Shown: in pieces, positions 7,086-13,672 of the stretch
Layout: every line of letters begins with the position of its first letter
Numbering within the stretch: position 1 is the first letter of the stretch
Assembly (NCBI GenBank): GCA_945872375.1
Contig: CAMBYR010000030.1
Location: forward strand, 1 to 13,743
Source of the DNA: an uncultured Blautia sp.
GTDB taxonomy: Bacteria > Bacillota > Clostridia > Lachnospirales > Lachnospiraceae
Direction of reading: 5' to 3'
DNA length: 13,743 nucleotides
Notes under the pieces: model-generated
Databases searched by the model: none
Told to the model about the DNA's origin: nothing
The model's input: the letters and a program-made list of their open reading frames with translations, nothing else
Translations under genes and position numbers: made by a program

Positions 7086-7278
7086 CAGCATTCCTGATGA
7101 TCTGCTGCAGGCACTGCAGGTTTACTCATTTTTCTATTTGTCGTCCTGATATAATACACGCTGCCCTGTTCTCTGATTTCAAAGAATTTGATTCCGCAGC
7201 CATGCCCGTACATTATAGCATAACACAGAATATATGTCGAATATTTTATCTTCTTACTAACACAAAAAAACACCTCAA
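7086..7278. other. intergenic region between the riboswitch and the divergent GNAT gene
   Basis: No credible gene is seen; open frames here lack ribosome binding sites and family resemblance. It should hold the promoter of the riboswitch operon on the minus strand. The best -10 candidate is TATTAT (7151-7156) preceded by GTG. The nearest -35-like hexamer, TTGAAA (7177-7182), is 20 bp away, so the assignment is weak. Confidence 0.35.
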
Positions 7279-7307
7279 TTGCCAGATGGTTGACATTATG
7301 GTATGAT
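7279..7307 (+). promoter_or_regulatory. promoter of the second GNAT gene
   Basis: TTGCCA (7279-7284), a 17-bp spacer and TATGAT (7302-7307) with the TGG extension form a good sigma-A type promoter, with the start near 7314. TTGACA (7290-7295) and TGTCAA (7313-7318) form an inverted pair flanking the -10 box, a possible repressor site. Confidence 0.6.
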
Positions 7308-7354
7308 TAGCCTGTCAAAATCAGCTTATAAATTTTTAGCATAAGGAGATAATT

Positions 7355-7870
7355 ATGATTCGAAAAGCAGTGAAAGAAGATCTGCCGGCAATTCATATGA
7401 TTTATGAAGATATCCATACAGAAGAAGAAAAAGGAAATGTTTCAATCGGATGGATCCGGGGTATTTACCCGACTGCCGATACAGCCAGACAGGCTTTGCG
7501 GCGCGGAGACCTGTTTGTGGAAGATGACAACGGCATTGTCGGCGCCGCCATCATCAACCAGCAGCAGGTCGATTCTTATCAGAACGCAAAATGGAATTAT
7601 GATGTTCCGGAACAGGAAGTAATGGTGCTGCATACATTGGTAATCAGCCCAAAAGTCTCGGGAAAAGGATACGGACGATGTTTTGTGGATTTCTATGAAC
7701 AGTATGCTCTTTCCCACAATTGTCACTATCTCAGAATGGACACCAATGCGATTAATCAACGCGCCAGAACCCTTTATAAAAAACTGGGCTATCAGGAAGT
7801 TGGTATTGTCCCAACCGCATTTAACGGCATAGAAAATGTACAGCTGGTTCTTCTCGAGAAACGAATTTAA
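7355..7870 (+). CDS. GNAT-family N-acetyltransferase
   Basis: This 171-residue acetyl-CoA dependent transferase starts at the ATG at 7355 with AAGGAG 6 nt upstream. The N-terminus MIRKAVKEDLPAIHMIYEDI is the usual GNAT helix 1. Motif A is visible as VMVLHTLVISPKVSGKGYG (about 88-106), with the G-K-G-Y-G pyrophosphate loop. Motif B follows as LRMDTNAINQRARTLYKKLG (about 126-145). The DTNAINQRARTLYKKLGY segment is typical of small-molecule or protein N-acetyltransferases in this class. The acceptor is unknown. It is monocistronic and converges on the DUF2318 gene with only 12 nt between stops; I see no terminator between them. It is not a close copy of the GNAT gene at the left edge. Confidence 0.93.
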   Translation: MIRKAVKEDLPAIHMIYEDIHTEEEKGNVSIGWIRGIYPTADTARQALRRGDLFVEDDNGIVGAAIINQQQVDSYQNAKWNYDVPEQEVMVLHTLVISPKVSGKGYGRCFVDFYEQYALSHNCHYLRMDTNAINQRARTLYKKLGYQEVGIVPTAFNGIENVQLVLLEKRI

Positions 7871-7882
7871 AACAGGCTCTCA

Positions 7883-8348
7883 TTAATACTCGGTTCTCCA
7901 ATTAGAGAATATTTCCTTGGATTCCTTCAAAAAAGAGTAGGAAATATCAATGTGGTCCTCCGATACTGTCTTATTTTCCTCAAAAATCGGCCATGGGTTG
8001 CAGCCTCCGGACTGGATCTCGATCTGATCGACTGTGAACCGATTACCGCAGTTCTGGCAGACCAGTTCATTTCCTTTCTGTACATAATATCCACGCCCGG
8101 AGCTGTAACAAATCTGACAGGTATTGAAGGCTGTACGAATATTGCCCTCTGAATCAGTAACCGCCAGCACTTCCATCTGTGTGCCATCTACTTCCACAGG
8201 ATAAATAAACATCATCCCTTTTTTGCTGAGTAACAGATACAATGATAACTGCAATACAAAGAACCGCTGCGACGGCAGCTAAAAGAATGTTATTGTTATT
8301 TGTCTTTTCATCTGTCTTTTTTGTGTTTCCCGTGTTCAGTTTTTTCAT
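7883..8348 (-). pseudogene. DUF2318 membrane metal-binding protein, split by a frameshift
   Basis: Two overlapping frames together make one DUF2318 protein. The first starts at the ATG at 8348 (AAAGGAGGT upstream): MKKLNTGNTKKTDEKT, then one membrane helix (ILLAAVAAVLCIAVIIVSV), and soon runs into unrelated residues. The second frame, in use from about 8218 down to 7883, carries the domain: FIYPVEVDGTQMEV, CQIC and CQNC metal-binding pairs, and GGCNP, ending SNWRTEY. Moving from the first to the second frame requires skipping one base at an A6 tract (8219-8224 on the plus strand as T6). With five A's the protein would read on as QQKGMMFIYPVEV. The family is found with iron-handling membrane proteins. 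The linker also looks shorter than I expect. A sequencing error, an expression switch or a true pseudogene are all possible. Confidence 0.75.
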
Positions 8349-8493
8349 TTTGATGACCTCCTTTGTTTATTCATCCTATCAGACAGATTTGTGGATTTTA
8401 TGTGCTTCATCTACTTTTTTATGCAGTTTGCAATCCTTCTATCGTAAAATAGCGGGTTCTGTTCTGACAGGGATACCGGCACAATTCCATCGC

Positions 8494-9051
8494 CTATCGC
8501 CGCCCCTCGTTTTTCAGAATCCGCAGGTAATGATTTGCTTCCCGAAGAACATGGTCTGCCAGCAGAGGAAGAATCACGGAACGTATCCTGCAGAGCGTAA
8601 TACCTTCCGCACCTGCCGCCTTAAAATCACGGTACTTCTCCGTTGTTTCCAATGTTTTTATCGTCAATTCATCCATCGTCCGGCAGTCCTGTTTTCTCGC
8701 TTCCTCCAGCAGGCGGCAATAGTCCCCGACAAAATCATCCGCCGTCTGCATAAGCTCACATTCCGTCGGATCAAGCAGTCCCCGGATAAACATTGCATGT
8801 TCCATCATAATCTGGTTCCAGAACAGCTCTGACTTCTTTAATTCCTCTGACGGCATACATCCTTTTTCCTCCAGCACGGTTATGGTCTGCCGATATAATT
8901 TTGCCTCCCGAAGAATATGCTCAATCAATAGCGGATAATTCGCTGTATACAAGCTGCAGGCTGTAACCTCCCGCAATATTTTCTCCTTAAACGCAATCAA
9001 TCCATCCAGAAGGCACAAAACATTTCTGTTCAATCGCTTCACCTGCTGCAT
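8494..9051 (-). CDS. DUF2935 protein, surviving open frame after an in-frame UGA
   Basis: This 185-residue helical protein belongs to the DUF2935 family, which is made of two ferritin-like or hemerythrin-like helical halves with conserved E-x-x-H pairs. The second half is complete: ELFWNQIMMEHAMFIRGLLD, a central helix LLEEARKQD, and DHVLREANHYLRIL. The end of the first half is also here: YPLLIEHILREAKLY. The ATG at 9051 has no ribosome binding site and lies in the middle of the first half, so it is unlikely to be the original start. In the same frame upstream, after a single TGA, the missing N-terminus is intact (see 9052-9225). The ligand or enzymatic role of the family is not known to me; metal binding is suggested by the paired Glu and His residues. 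Confidence 0.8.
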   Translation of the reverse strand: MQQVKRLNRNVLCLLDGLIAFKEKILREVTACSLYTANYPLLIEHILREAKLYRQTITVLEEKGCMPSEELKKSELFWNQIMMEHAMFIRGLLDPTECELMQTADDFVGDYCRLLEEARKQDCRTMDELTIKTLETTEKYRDFKAAGAEGITLCRIRSVILPLLADHVLREANHYLRILKNEGRR

Positions 9052-9225
9052 CGTTCTTCTGTCAGGACATCATGCTTCTTCAAACTGCGCACGAAACCAG
9101 TCTGCTTTGCTTCTATATCCGGCTTCCCCGGCCGGAAAGGCAGCCAAAAGAAAAAGAGCATGCTCTCTCATGATTCTGCAAAAAAACAAATGTGTTTCCA
9201 ATGATACTGTCAGATATTTTGTCAT
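9052..9225 (-). pseudogene. N-terminal part of the DUF2935 gene, cut off by a UGA codon
   Basis: From the ATG at 9225, 51 codons read MTKYLTVSLETHLFF, CRIMREHALFLLAAF, PAGEAG and ADWFRAQFEEA, the classical start of DUF2935 proteins. Codon 52 (9070-9072) is TGA. Reading continues in the same frame as CPDRRT into the ATG at 9051. Aligning the two halves of the protein by eye, the AD-x-F to F-K distance in the first half differs by only one residue from that in the second. So nothing is missing apart from the stop. It is either a recent nonsense mutation, a read error, or UGA read as another amino acid. The ribosome binding site before 9225 is weak (AGGGA, distant). Confidence 0.7.
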
Positions 9226-9356
9226 TTTTCAGCATATCCCTATATGCAGACGGCCATCGTTTGGGGATTTCCGTAAGCCGTTCATTCTCCGTCACTAACC
9301 GGGATCGTCGATCCATTTGTTTTCATCTGATGCCATTGCGTCTTACCACATTTCTC

Positions 9357-9385
9357 TTGTGAATCCTGTTTTTTTCCTGTAAAAT
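9357..9385 (+). promoter_or_regulatory. promoter of the small protein / SGNH hydrolase pair
   Basis: TTGTGA (9357-9362), a 17-bp spacer and TAAAAT (9380-9385), with TG directly upstream of the -10. Transcription would start near 9392, giving a leader of about 34 nt. Confidence 0.55.
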
Positions 9386-9425
9386 AGAAGTCACATTGAT
9401 TCTATTTCATAAGGAGATTTTCATT

Positions 9426-9602
9426 ATGCTTACATGCGATTACAAAGTTCTTGCCATTGATGGTGATTATGCACATCTGCAGCGCACAGATGTGTCAGGG
9501 GAAGAAGAAAAGCTGGTTGCACGTGCTCTGCTTCCGGAGGAAATTTATGAAGGATGCCTGCTGCATTACGAATGGATGCAGTACAGCATCATCACACCGT
9601 AA
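9426..9602 (+). CDS. small conserved hypothetical protein, DUF3006-like
   Basis: This 58-residue protein starts at the ATG at 9426 with AAGGAG 9 nt upstream and a good promoter before it. The sequence CDYKVLAIDGDYAHLQRTD, then KLVARALLPEEIYEG and LHYEWMQY, suggests a small beta-barrel of the DUF3006 type (a strand-rich start, 'x-A-x-L' strand, then LP-x-E/A-x-x-EG). Family assignment is by resemblance only. No signal peptide or membrane helix. It sits 31 nt upstream of the SGNH hydrolase and is probably co-transcribed. I do not know its function. Confidence 0.75.
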   Translation: MLTCDYKVLAIDGDYAHLQRTDVSGEEEKLVARALLPEEIYEGCLLHYEWMQYSIITP

Positions 9603-9633
9603 AGCCCCAAAAACAGGAAAAGGAGAAACAGAC

Positions 9634-10344
9634 ATGGACATAAAAGAAATGCAGGAAGATCCAAAATACAAAGATTTCATCAAAGAAATGGAAAATCAGA
9701 TGCGTGCGCGAGGCAGGCACGAACAGTTTGAAAAAGCTAAAAATTTTCGAATACTAAACCGGAATGCCATCAAAGGGCAGATTCTTTTTACGGGATCTTC
9801 TTTGATGGAACAGTTTCCGATCACAGAGATTGCTAAAAATCACGGAATTGACAGGATTATCTATAACCGGGGAATCGGCGGATATACCACAGACGATTTT
9901 ATCTCTGAAATTGATACTGTACTTTTCGATCTGGAGCCTTCCAGATTATTTATCAATATCGGAACCAATGATATGAACGAGCGGGAAGATGGAGAGGACT
10001 GGAACCATCATCTTCTGGCCAACTATGAATGGATTCTGAAACAGATCCGGGAACGTCTTCCTGAAACAGACGTCTACCTGATGGCATATTACCCCGTAAA
10101 TCCCACTGCACCTGGAAGCGAATCCATTGCCCATATGCTGAAAATACGTACCAATGACAATCTGAATATGGTCAACAAACAGATCAGCCAGCTTGCACAG
10201 AAATTCGGCTTCCACTTTATTGATGCAAATGAAGGATTACGCGATGAAAACGGTAATCTCAAAGCGGAATTTACAAAAGAAGGCCTTCATATGTTTGCCA
10301 ATGCTTATGAAATTGTATTCCATAATATCAGACAATATCTTTAA
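9634..10344 (+). CDS. SGNH/GDSL-type hydrolase
   Basis: This 236-residue predicted esterase or lipase has no signal peptide, so it is probably cytoplasmic. Catalytic blocks: block I ILFTGSSLME (50-59, nucleophile Ser56 in G-S-S); block II NRGIGGYTTDD (78-88); block III INIGTNDMNE (107-116, Asn112); and block V TKEGLHM (214-220) with His219. Block V normally reads D-x-x-H, but here Glu216 takes the Asp place. The N-terminal 45 residues are charged and helical (KYKDFIKEMENQMRARGRHE), seen in GDSL-like lipases of Clostridia. The ATG at 9634 has AAGGAG 8 nt upstream; longer reading into the previous gene is not supported. The natural ester is unknown. Confidence 0.92.
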   Translation: MDIKEMQEDPKYKDFIKEMENQMRARGRHEQFEKAKNFRILNRNAIKGQILFTGSSLMEQFPITEIAKNHGIDRIIYNRGIGGYTTDDFISEIDTVLFDLEPSRLFINIGTNDMNEREDGEDWNHHLLANYEWILKQIRERLPETDVYLMAYYPVNPTAPGSESIAHMLKIRTNDNLNMVNKQISQLAQKFGFHFIDANEGLRDENGNLKAEFTKEGLHMFANAYEIVFHNIRQYL

Positions 10345-10383
10345 GAAGGCCCCGGGTAAAAAGCAGCTCACTTTCAAATACGA

Positions 10384-11262
10384 TCACAGGAAGATATTTA
10401 AAATTCCCAGAACCGCACCTACCAGTGCACCAAGATTTACAATCATATCCAGTTCTTTTTTCATCACGGTCAATACCATATCTTCCAGACTGTCCACACT
10501 CATGGCATTGATTTTCTCTTCGATGATTCCGGAAATATCCAGACTGCCGATCATTCTGCCAATCATCGTATCGATTGCCCGATGGTATACAGAAGCAATT
10601 GTTTCCCGTACAGCTGCTTCTGTAATATCCATATGACTGCAAAGCTCCATCACAGACCGTTCTTCCAGTGCATCAATCCTGGATTCTACTTCTGACTGAA
10701 TATAAGCAGGGCCCCGGTCACTGATGTATTCAGCAACTTTTTCTCCAACCGGCTGTATCAGAGTATTCAGCATTTCATCATTCACAAACATGGCCAGCAT
10801 GGAGCCTTTGATCTTTTCCTTAACCGTTTTTTCCGCTTCCCGCACGATCAGTTCATCCAGCTGCAGACGATCAACGGAATCCATAATCTGATCAGATAAT
10901 TCACCGATCAGCTTTGTTTTCTGTGCATGATATTTTTCCTCCGACGGGCACACACAGGAAATGCATGTACGAAGATCCACAGACAATCCCTGAATCAATT
11001 GATCCACAACTGCTTTTTCCGTTTCCGGAGAAATCATTTTCCGTTTGATGTCTTCTTCCGTCAGGAGCTCGTCTGCAACAATCTTTCCAATCGCCCTGGC
11101 AAGCCTTGATTTCCCTTTGGGAATCGCCCCGGGAGTAAATGGAAGTTTCTTTCCCCCTATCCGTATTTCCTTTTTGGGATAAAACAGCATTTTTACAGCA
11201 ATATAATTGGTACAATATCCGATCAGGGCACCAATAATGGGACCTGCTAATTTCTCGATCAT
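10384..11262 (-). CDS. DUF445 family membrane protein
   Basis: This 292-residue protein is anchored at both ends. The N-terminal segment (AGPIIGALIGYCTNYIAVKM) is hydrophobic and followed by LFYPKKEI and PFTPGAIPKGKSRLARAIGK, the diagnostic DUF445 start. The middle is a long amphipathic helical region without enzyme motifs. The C-terminus (LGALVGAVLGILNIFL) is a second membrane helix. The protein is somewhat shorter than the Bacillus YheB group. Start ATG 11262 with AGGAG 7 nt upstream. It converges on the SGNH gene with a 39-nt gap and no clear terminator. Its own promoter is not obvious: only about 45 nt separate the ATG from the upstream hairpin. No function is established to my knowledge. 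Confidence 0.9.
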   Translation of the reverse strand: MIEKLAGPIIGALIGYCTNYIAVKMLFYPKKEIRIGGKKLPFTPGAIPKGKSRLARAIGKIVADELLTEEDIKRKMISPETEKAVVDQLIQGLSVDLRTCISCVCPSEEKYHAQKTKLIGELSDQIMDSVDRLQLDELIVREAEKTVKEKIKGSMLAMFVNDEMLNTLIQPVGEKVAEYISDRGPAYIQSEVESRIDALEERSVMELCSHMDITEAAVRETIASVYHRAIDTMIGRMIGSLDISGIIEEKINAMSVDSLEDMVLTVMKKELDMIVNLGALVGAVLGILNIFL

Positions 11263-11306
11263 GTTTTTTCTCCTCTTCTGTCATCACATATTACGATATA
11301 AAAATC

Positions 11307-11338
11307 CACGGGACAGTATTCGTAACTACCGTCCCGTG
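11307..11338 (-). terminator. intrinsic terminator downstream of the deoD operon
   Basis: On the minus strand a 12-bp stem (CACGGGACGGTA with TACTGTCCCGTG, one G-U) with an 8-nt loop is followed by GGATTTTTATAT. It lies about 170 nt past the deoD stop and just upstream of the DUF445 start. It may end deoD transcripts or attenuate read-through into DUF445. On the plus strand it is followed by A7, not T. Confidence 0.7.
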
Positions 11339-11345
11339 AAAAAAA

Positions 11346-11488
11346 TTACTGTTCACTCCGTTCTCAGTAACACGCTCCGCGATGCACAGAAATTATGCAA
11401 TATGCATAATTTCGTACGCTGACTGTCTCGGGATTTCCATGCATAAATACATGGAAACACCTCGCGTGATATTACCTGTGAACAATAA
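11346..11488. repeat. intergenic element with terminal inverted repeats and nested palindromes
   Basis: TTACTGTTCAC (11346-11356) and GTGAACAATAA (11478-11488) form 11-bp terminal inverted repeats with one mismatch. Inside lie an 11-bp-arm palindrome (GAAATTATGCA / TGCATAATTTC, 11389-11413, 3-nt loop) and an 8-bp-arm hairpin (TTTCCATG / CATGGAAA, 11434-11457, 8-nt loop). It holds no coding frame. Only one full copy is in the window, so dispersal is inferred. It may be a non-autonomous mobile repeat or a structured RNA in the deoD 3' region. Confidence 0.5.
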
Positions 11489-11507
11489 CGTGGAAAAAGC
11501 ACTGCCT

Positions 11508-12215
11508 TTAGATTCCCAGTGCAATCTCCATCATCTTATTAAATGAGGTCTGACGTGCCTCCGCGGAAATCGCCTCTTCTCTGTAAATATGGTCAGAAAT
11601 AGTCAGAATTCCCAGCGCCTGTTTGCCGGCCCTTGCCGCATTCATGTACAGGCCTGCACATTCCATTTCTGCACAGAGTACACCCATTTTCTTCCATGCA
11701 TCAGATACTGCCGGATTATCATTATAAAAGACATCAGAAGATACCACATTTCCCACTCTCACCGGTGTTCCCTGCTCTTTTGCGACTTCCACAGCCCTGG
11801 CCACAAGATCATAGCTTGCAATAGGTGCGAAGCTTCCCGGCAGGCCATACTGATGTCCGAAGTTGGAGTCGGTGCATGCGCCCATGGCAATGATCACATC
11901 CATCACATTGACATCATCCTGAAGAGCACCTGCAGAGCCAATACGGATGATCTGATCCACATCATAAAAATTGTACAGCTCGTAGCTGTAAATGCCGATG
12001 GAAGGCATTCCCATACCGCTGGCCATGACAGATACCTCTTTTCCTTTGTAGGTACCGGTGTAGCCCAGTACATTGCGGACTGTGTTAAAGCACACCGGAT
12101 TCTCCAGATATGTCTCCGCAATATATTTTGCACGAAGAGGATCACCGGGCATTAAAACTTTCTTTGCGATATCGCCTTTTTTTGCATTGTTATGTGGTGT
12201 TGGAATACAAGCCAT
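11508..12215 (-). CDS. deoD: purine-nucleoside phosphorylase, DeoD type
   Basis: This cytoplasmic enzyme splits purine ribo- and deoxyribonucleosides with phosphate into base and (deoxy)ribose 1-phosphate. The 235 residues match the trimer/hexamer-type DeoD family (PTPHNNAKKGDIA at the N-terminus). Active-site features: GDPLRAKYIAE with Arg28, RNVLGYTG with Arg47, RIGSAGAL with Arg91 and Ser94, EMECAGLY with Glu183-Met184-Glu185, and SDHI with Asp208. Two in-frame ATGs follow AGGAGG. The first (12221) is only 2 nt from it, so I chose the second (12215), 8 nt away. It is 40 nt downstream of the amidohydrolase and in the same direction, so they form a nucleoside-salvage operon. Confidence 0.95.
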   Translation of the reverse strand: MACIPTPHNNAKKGDIAKKVLMPGDPLRAKYIAETYLENPVCFNTVRNVLGYTGTYKGKEVSVMASGMGMPSIGIYSYELYNFYDVDQIIRIGSAGALQDDVNVMDVIIAMGACTDSNFGHQYGLPGSFAPIASYDLVARAVEVAKEQGTPVRVGNVVSSDVFYNDNPAVSDAWKKMGVLCAEMECAGLYMNAARAGKQALGILTISDHIYREEAISAEARQTSFNKMMEIALGI

Positions 12216-12255
12216 TTTCATTACCTCCTAAGAACTGTTTTTTTCATTTCATCTC

Positions 12256-13554
12256 TTAATAACTGATTTCTGCTTTTCCCTTTCCTCTGGCAAGAAGTGC
12301 CTTCTGAAGCCGGGTGGTCTCTTTTATAAGCGATTCCACATCCATCTTCAGCTTTCCATCGTATTTCAGGAATTCTCCTCCCACCATGGTATATTTCACA
12401 TTCTGGCTGTTGCTGCTGTAAAGAATACTGGAAATAGGATTATAAAACGGGAAGGTATCCGGCTGGTGCAGATCCCAGATGACCAGATCTGCAGGTGCCT
12501 TTTCCTCCATCCGTCCTGTTCCGAAGGAAAGTGCCTGATGTCCTGCCATCAGATGCTTCCAGATTTCTTCTGCAGTAAATTCCGCTGCATTTCCTCCCTG
12601 GAACTTGCCCACAAGTCCGAACATCCTTGCCTGTTCCACAGGATTTAAAGTGTTGGAGCTTGCCGCACCGTCTGTTCCAAAACCATAATGAAGCTGCTTA
12701 TAATAGTCAAAAAAGCCTCCTCTTCCGGATGCCAGCTTCATATACGTTTTCGGGCAGAAGGCAAACCAGGTGTCCTCTTTCAAAAACTTCAGGTCGCCTT
12801 CCTCCACCCAGAGCCCATGAGCCACCAGGACTTTTGTATCAAAGATGCCTGCCCTGTCCAGAATTTCAAAGGGCGTAAGTCCTGTTTCCCGGCGTGCCTG
12901 GATCACCTGTGCTTCTTCTTCAGAAACATGCAGATGAATGGGAAGCTCCAGAGCCTTTGCCGCATCCGCGATCTTCCCCAGAGTATCCCCCGGGCAGGTA
13001 TAATTTGCGTGAGGGCCCATATGAAATGCCACACGGTCGGAATCATGCCTGTGGTTTTTGATAAACTCCGCTGCCTGATCAAGTCTCTCGGGAAAATCAG
13101 GAGTCATACCAAAAATCGTAGGGGCCAGGTCTCCTCTGATTCCTGATTCCTTTACTGCCCTTAACACCTGTTCTTCTCCGAAATAATGATCCGCAAAGGC
13201 GGTAACGCCGTTATTGATCATTTCCGCGATTCCCATGAGGGTTCCAAGATAGACATCCTCATCTGTCATTTTGCTCTCATAGGGCCAGATCATTTCATTG
13301 AACCATGCATCTGCGGTAACGTCCTCTGCAATTCCCTTAAAAATATTCATAGCAGTATGCACATGAAGGTTTGCAAGACCGGGGCTTACGTAATATCTGC
13401 TGCAGTTTATCACCTCATCTGCACTGCCTGTAGGTGATGTCTCTGTGATTTTTTCTATGATTCCATCACGGATCCATACATCTCTGTGACGGATACACTC
13501 TGCATTCTCGTTGAGAAGAGATGCATCCTTAAGTAAAATCGTTTGATTCTTCAT
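12256..13554 (-). CDS. MtaD-like amidohydrolase (adenosine-type nucleoside / SAH / 5'-deoxyadenosine deaminase)
   Basis: This metal-dependent deaminase has 432 residues, usual for the family. Metal and catalytic residues: His64 and His66 (NLHVHTAMNIFKG), His182 (HMGPHANYTCP), His209 and Glu212 (HLHVSEEE), His246 (VLVAHGL) and Asp295 (YGFGTDGAASSN). ADAWFNEMIWPYESKMTDED (81-100) is typical of the MtaD/DadD/SAH deaminase group, which turns adenine nucleosides such as SAH, methylthioadenosine or 5'-deoxyadenosine into inosine forms. The exact substrate is unclear. I chose the ATG at 13554 because the upstream ATG at 13593 overlaps a TATAAT box and lacks a ribosome binding site; AGGAAAAGGA lies about 12 nt before the chosen start. 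The next gene, DeoD, could split the deaminated product. Confidence 0.9.
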   Translation of the reverse strand: MKNQTILLKDASLLNENAECIRHRDVWIRDGIIEKITETSPTGSADEVINCSRYYVSPGLANLHVHTAMNIFKGIAEDVTADAWFNEMIWPYESKMTDEDVYLGTLMGIAEMINNGVTAFADHYFGEEQVLRAVKESGIRGDLAPTIFGMTPDFPERLDQAAEFIKNHRHDSDRVAFHMGPHANYTCPGDTLGKIADAAKALELPIHLHVSEEEAQVIQARRETGLTPFEILDRAGIFDTKVLVAHGLWVEEGDLKFLKEDTWFAFCPKTYMKLASGRGGFFDYYKQLHYGFGTDGAASSNTLNPVEQARMFGLVGKFQGGNAAEFTAEEIWKHLMAGHQALSFGTGRMEEKAPADLVIWDLHQPDTFPFYNPISSILYSSNSQNVKYTMVGGEFLKYDGKLKMDVESLIKETTRLQKALLARGKGKAEISY

Positions 13555-13591
13555 ATTCCTTTTTTGTCCTTTTCCTGATCGCTGTCTTGCC

Positions 13592-13618
13592 ATTATAAAA
13601 AAAACATGCTAGTATAAT
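13592..13618. promoter_or_regulatory. overlapping divergent -10 boxes between the amidohydrolase and the PfkB kinase
   Basis: A TATAAT on the minus strand (13592-13597) and a TATAAT on the plus strand (13613-13618) lie 15 bp apart. Neither has a convincing -35 at 17 bp. TTGCCA (13587-13592) is 20 bp from the plus box. The two RNA polymerase sites would overlap, so the operon and the kinase may be regulated together or exclusively. Confidence 0.5.
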
Positions 13619-13672
13619 GTCCGACAAACATCTAAACCAATCACATGAATCCTCTGCCTAAAGGAGCTCTCT

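Noticed and set aside
7150..7155. TATAAT on the plus strand between the riboswitch and the GNAT gene
   Set aside because: No -35 box at the right distance, and a better plus-strand promoter lies at 7279-7307. The same bases may serve as a minus-strand -10.
9113..9316. 67-residue minus-strand open frame upstream of the DUF2935 gene
   Set aside because: It overlaps the real DUF2935 N-terminus in another frame, has no ribosome binding site and shows no family resemblance.
11340..11490. CRISPR array or tRNA-like element in the palindrome-rich gap
   Set aside because: No regularly spaced direct repeats and no cloverleaf or CCA end. The symmetry is inverted, not direct.
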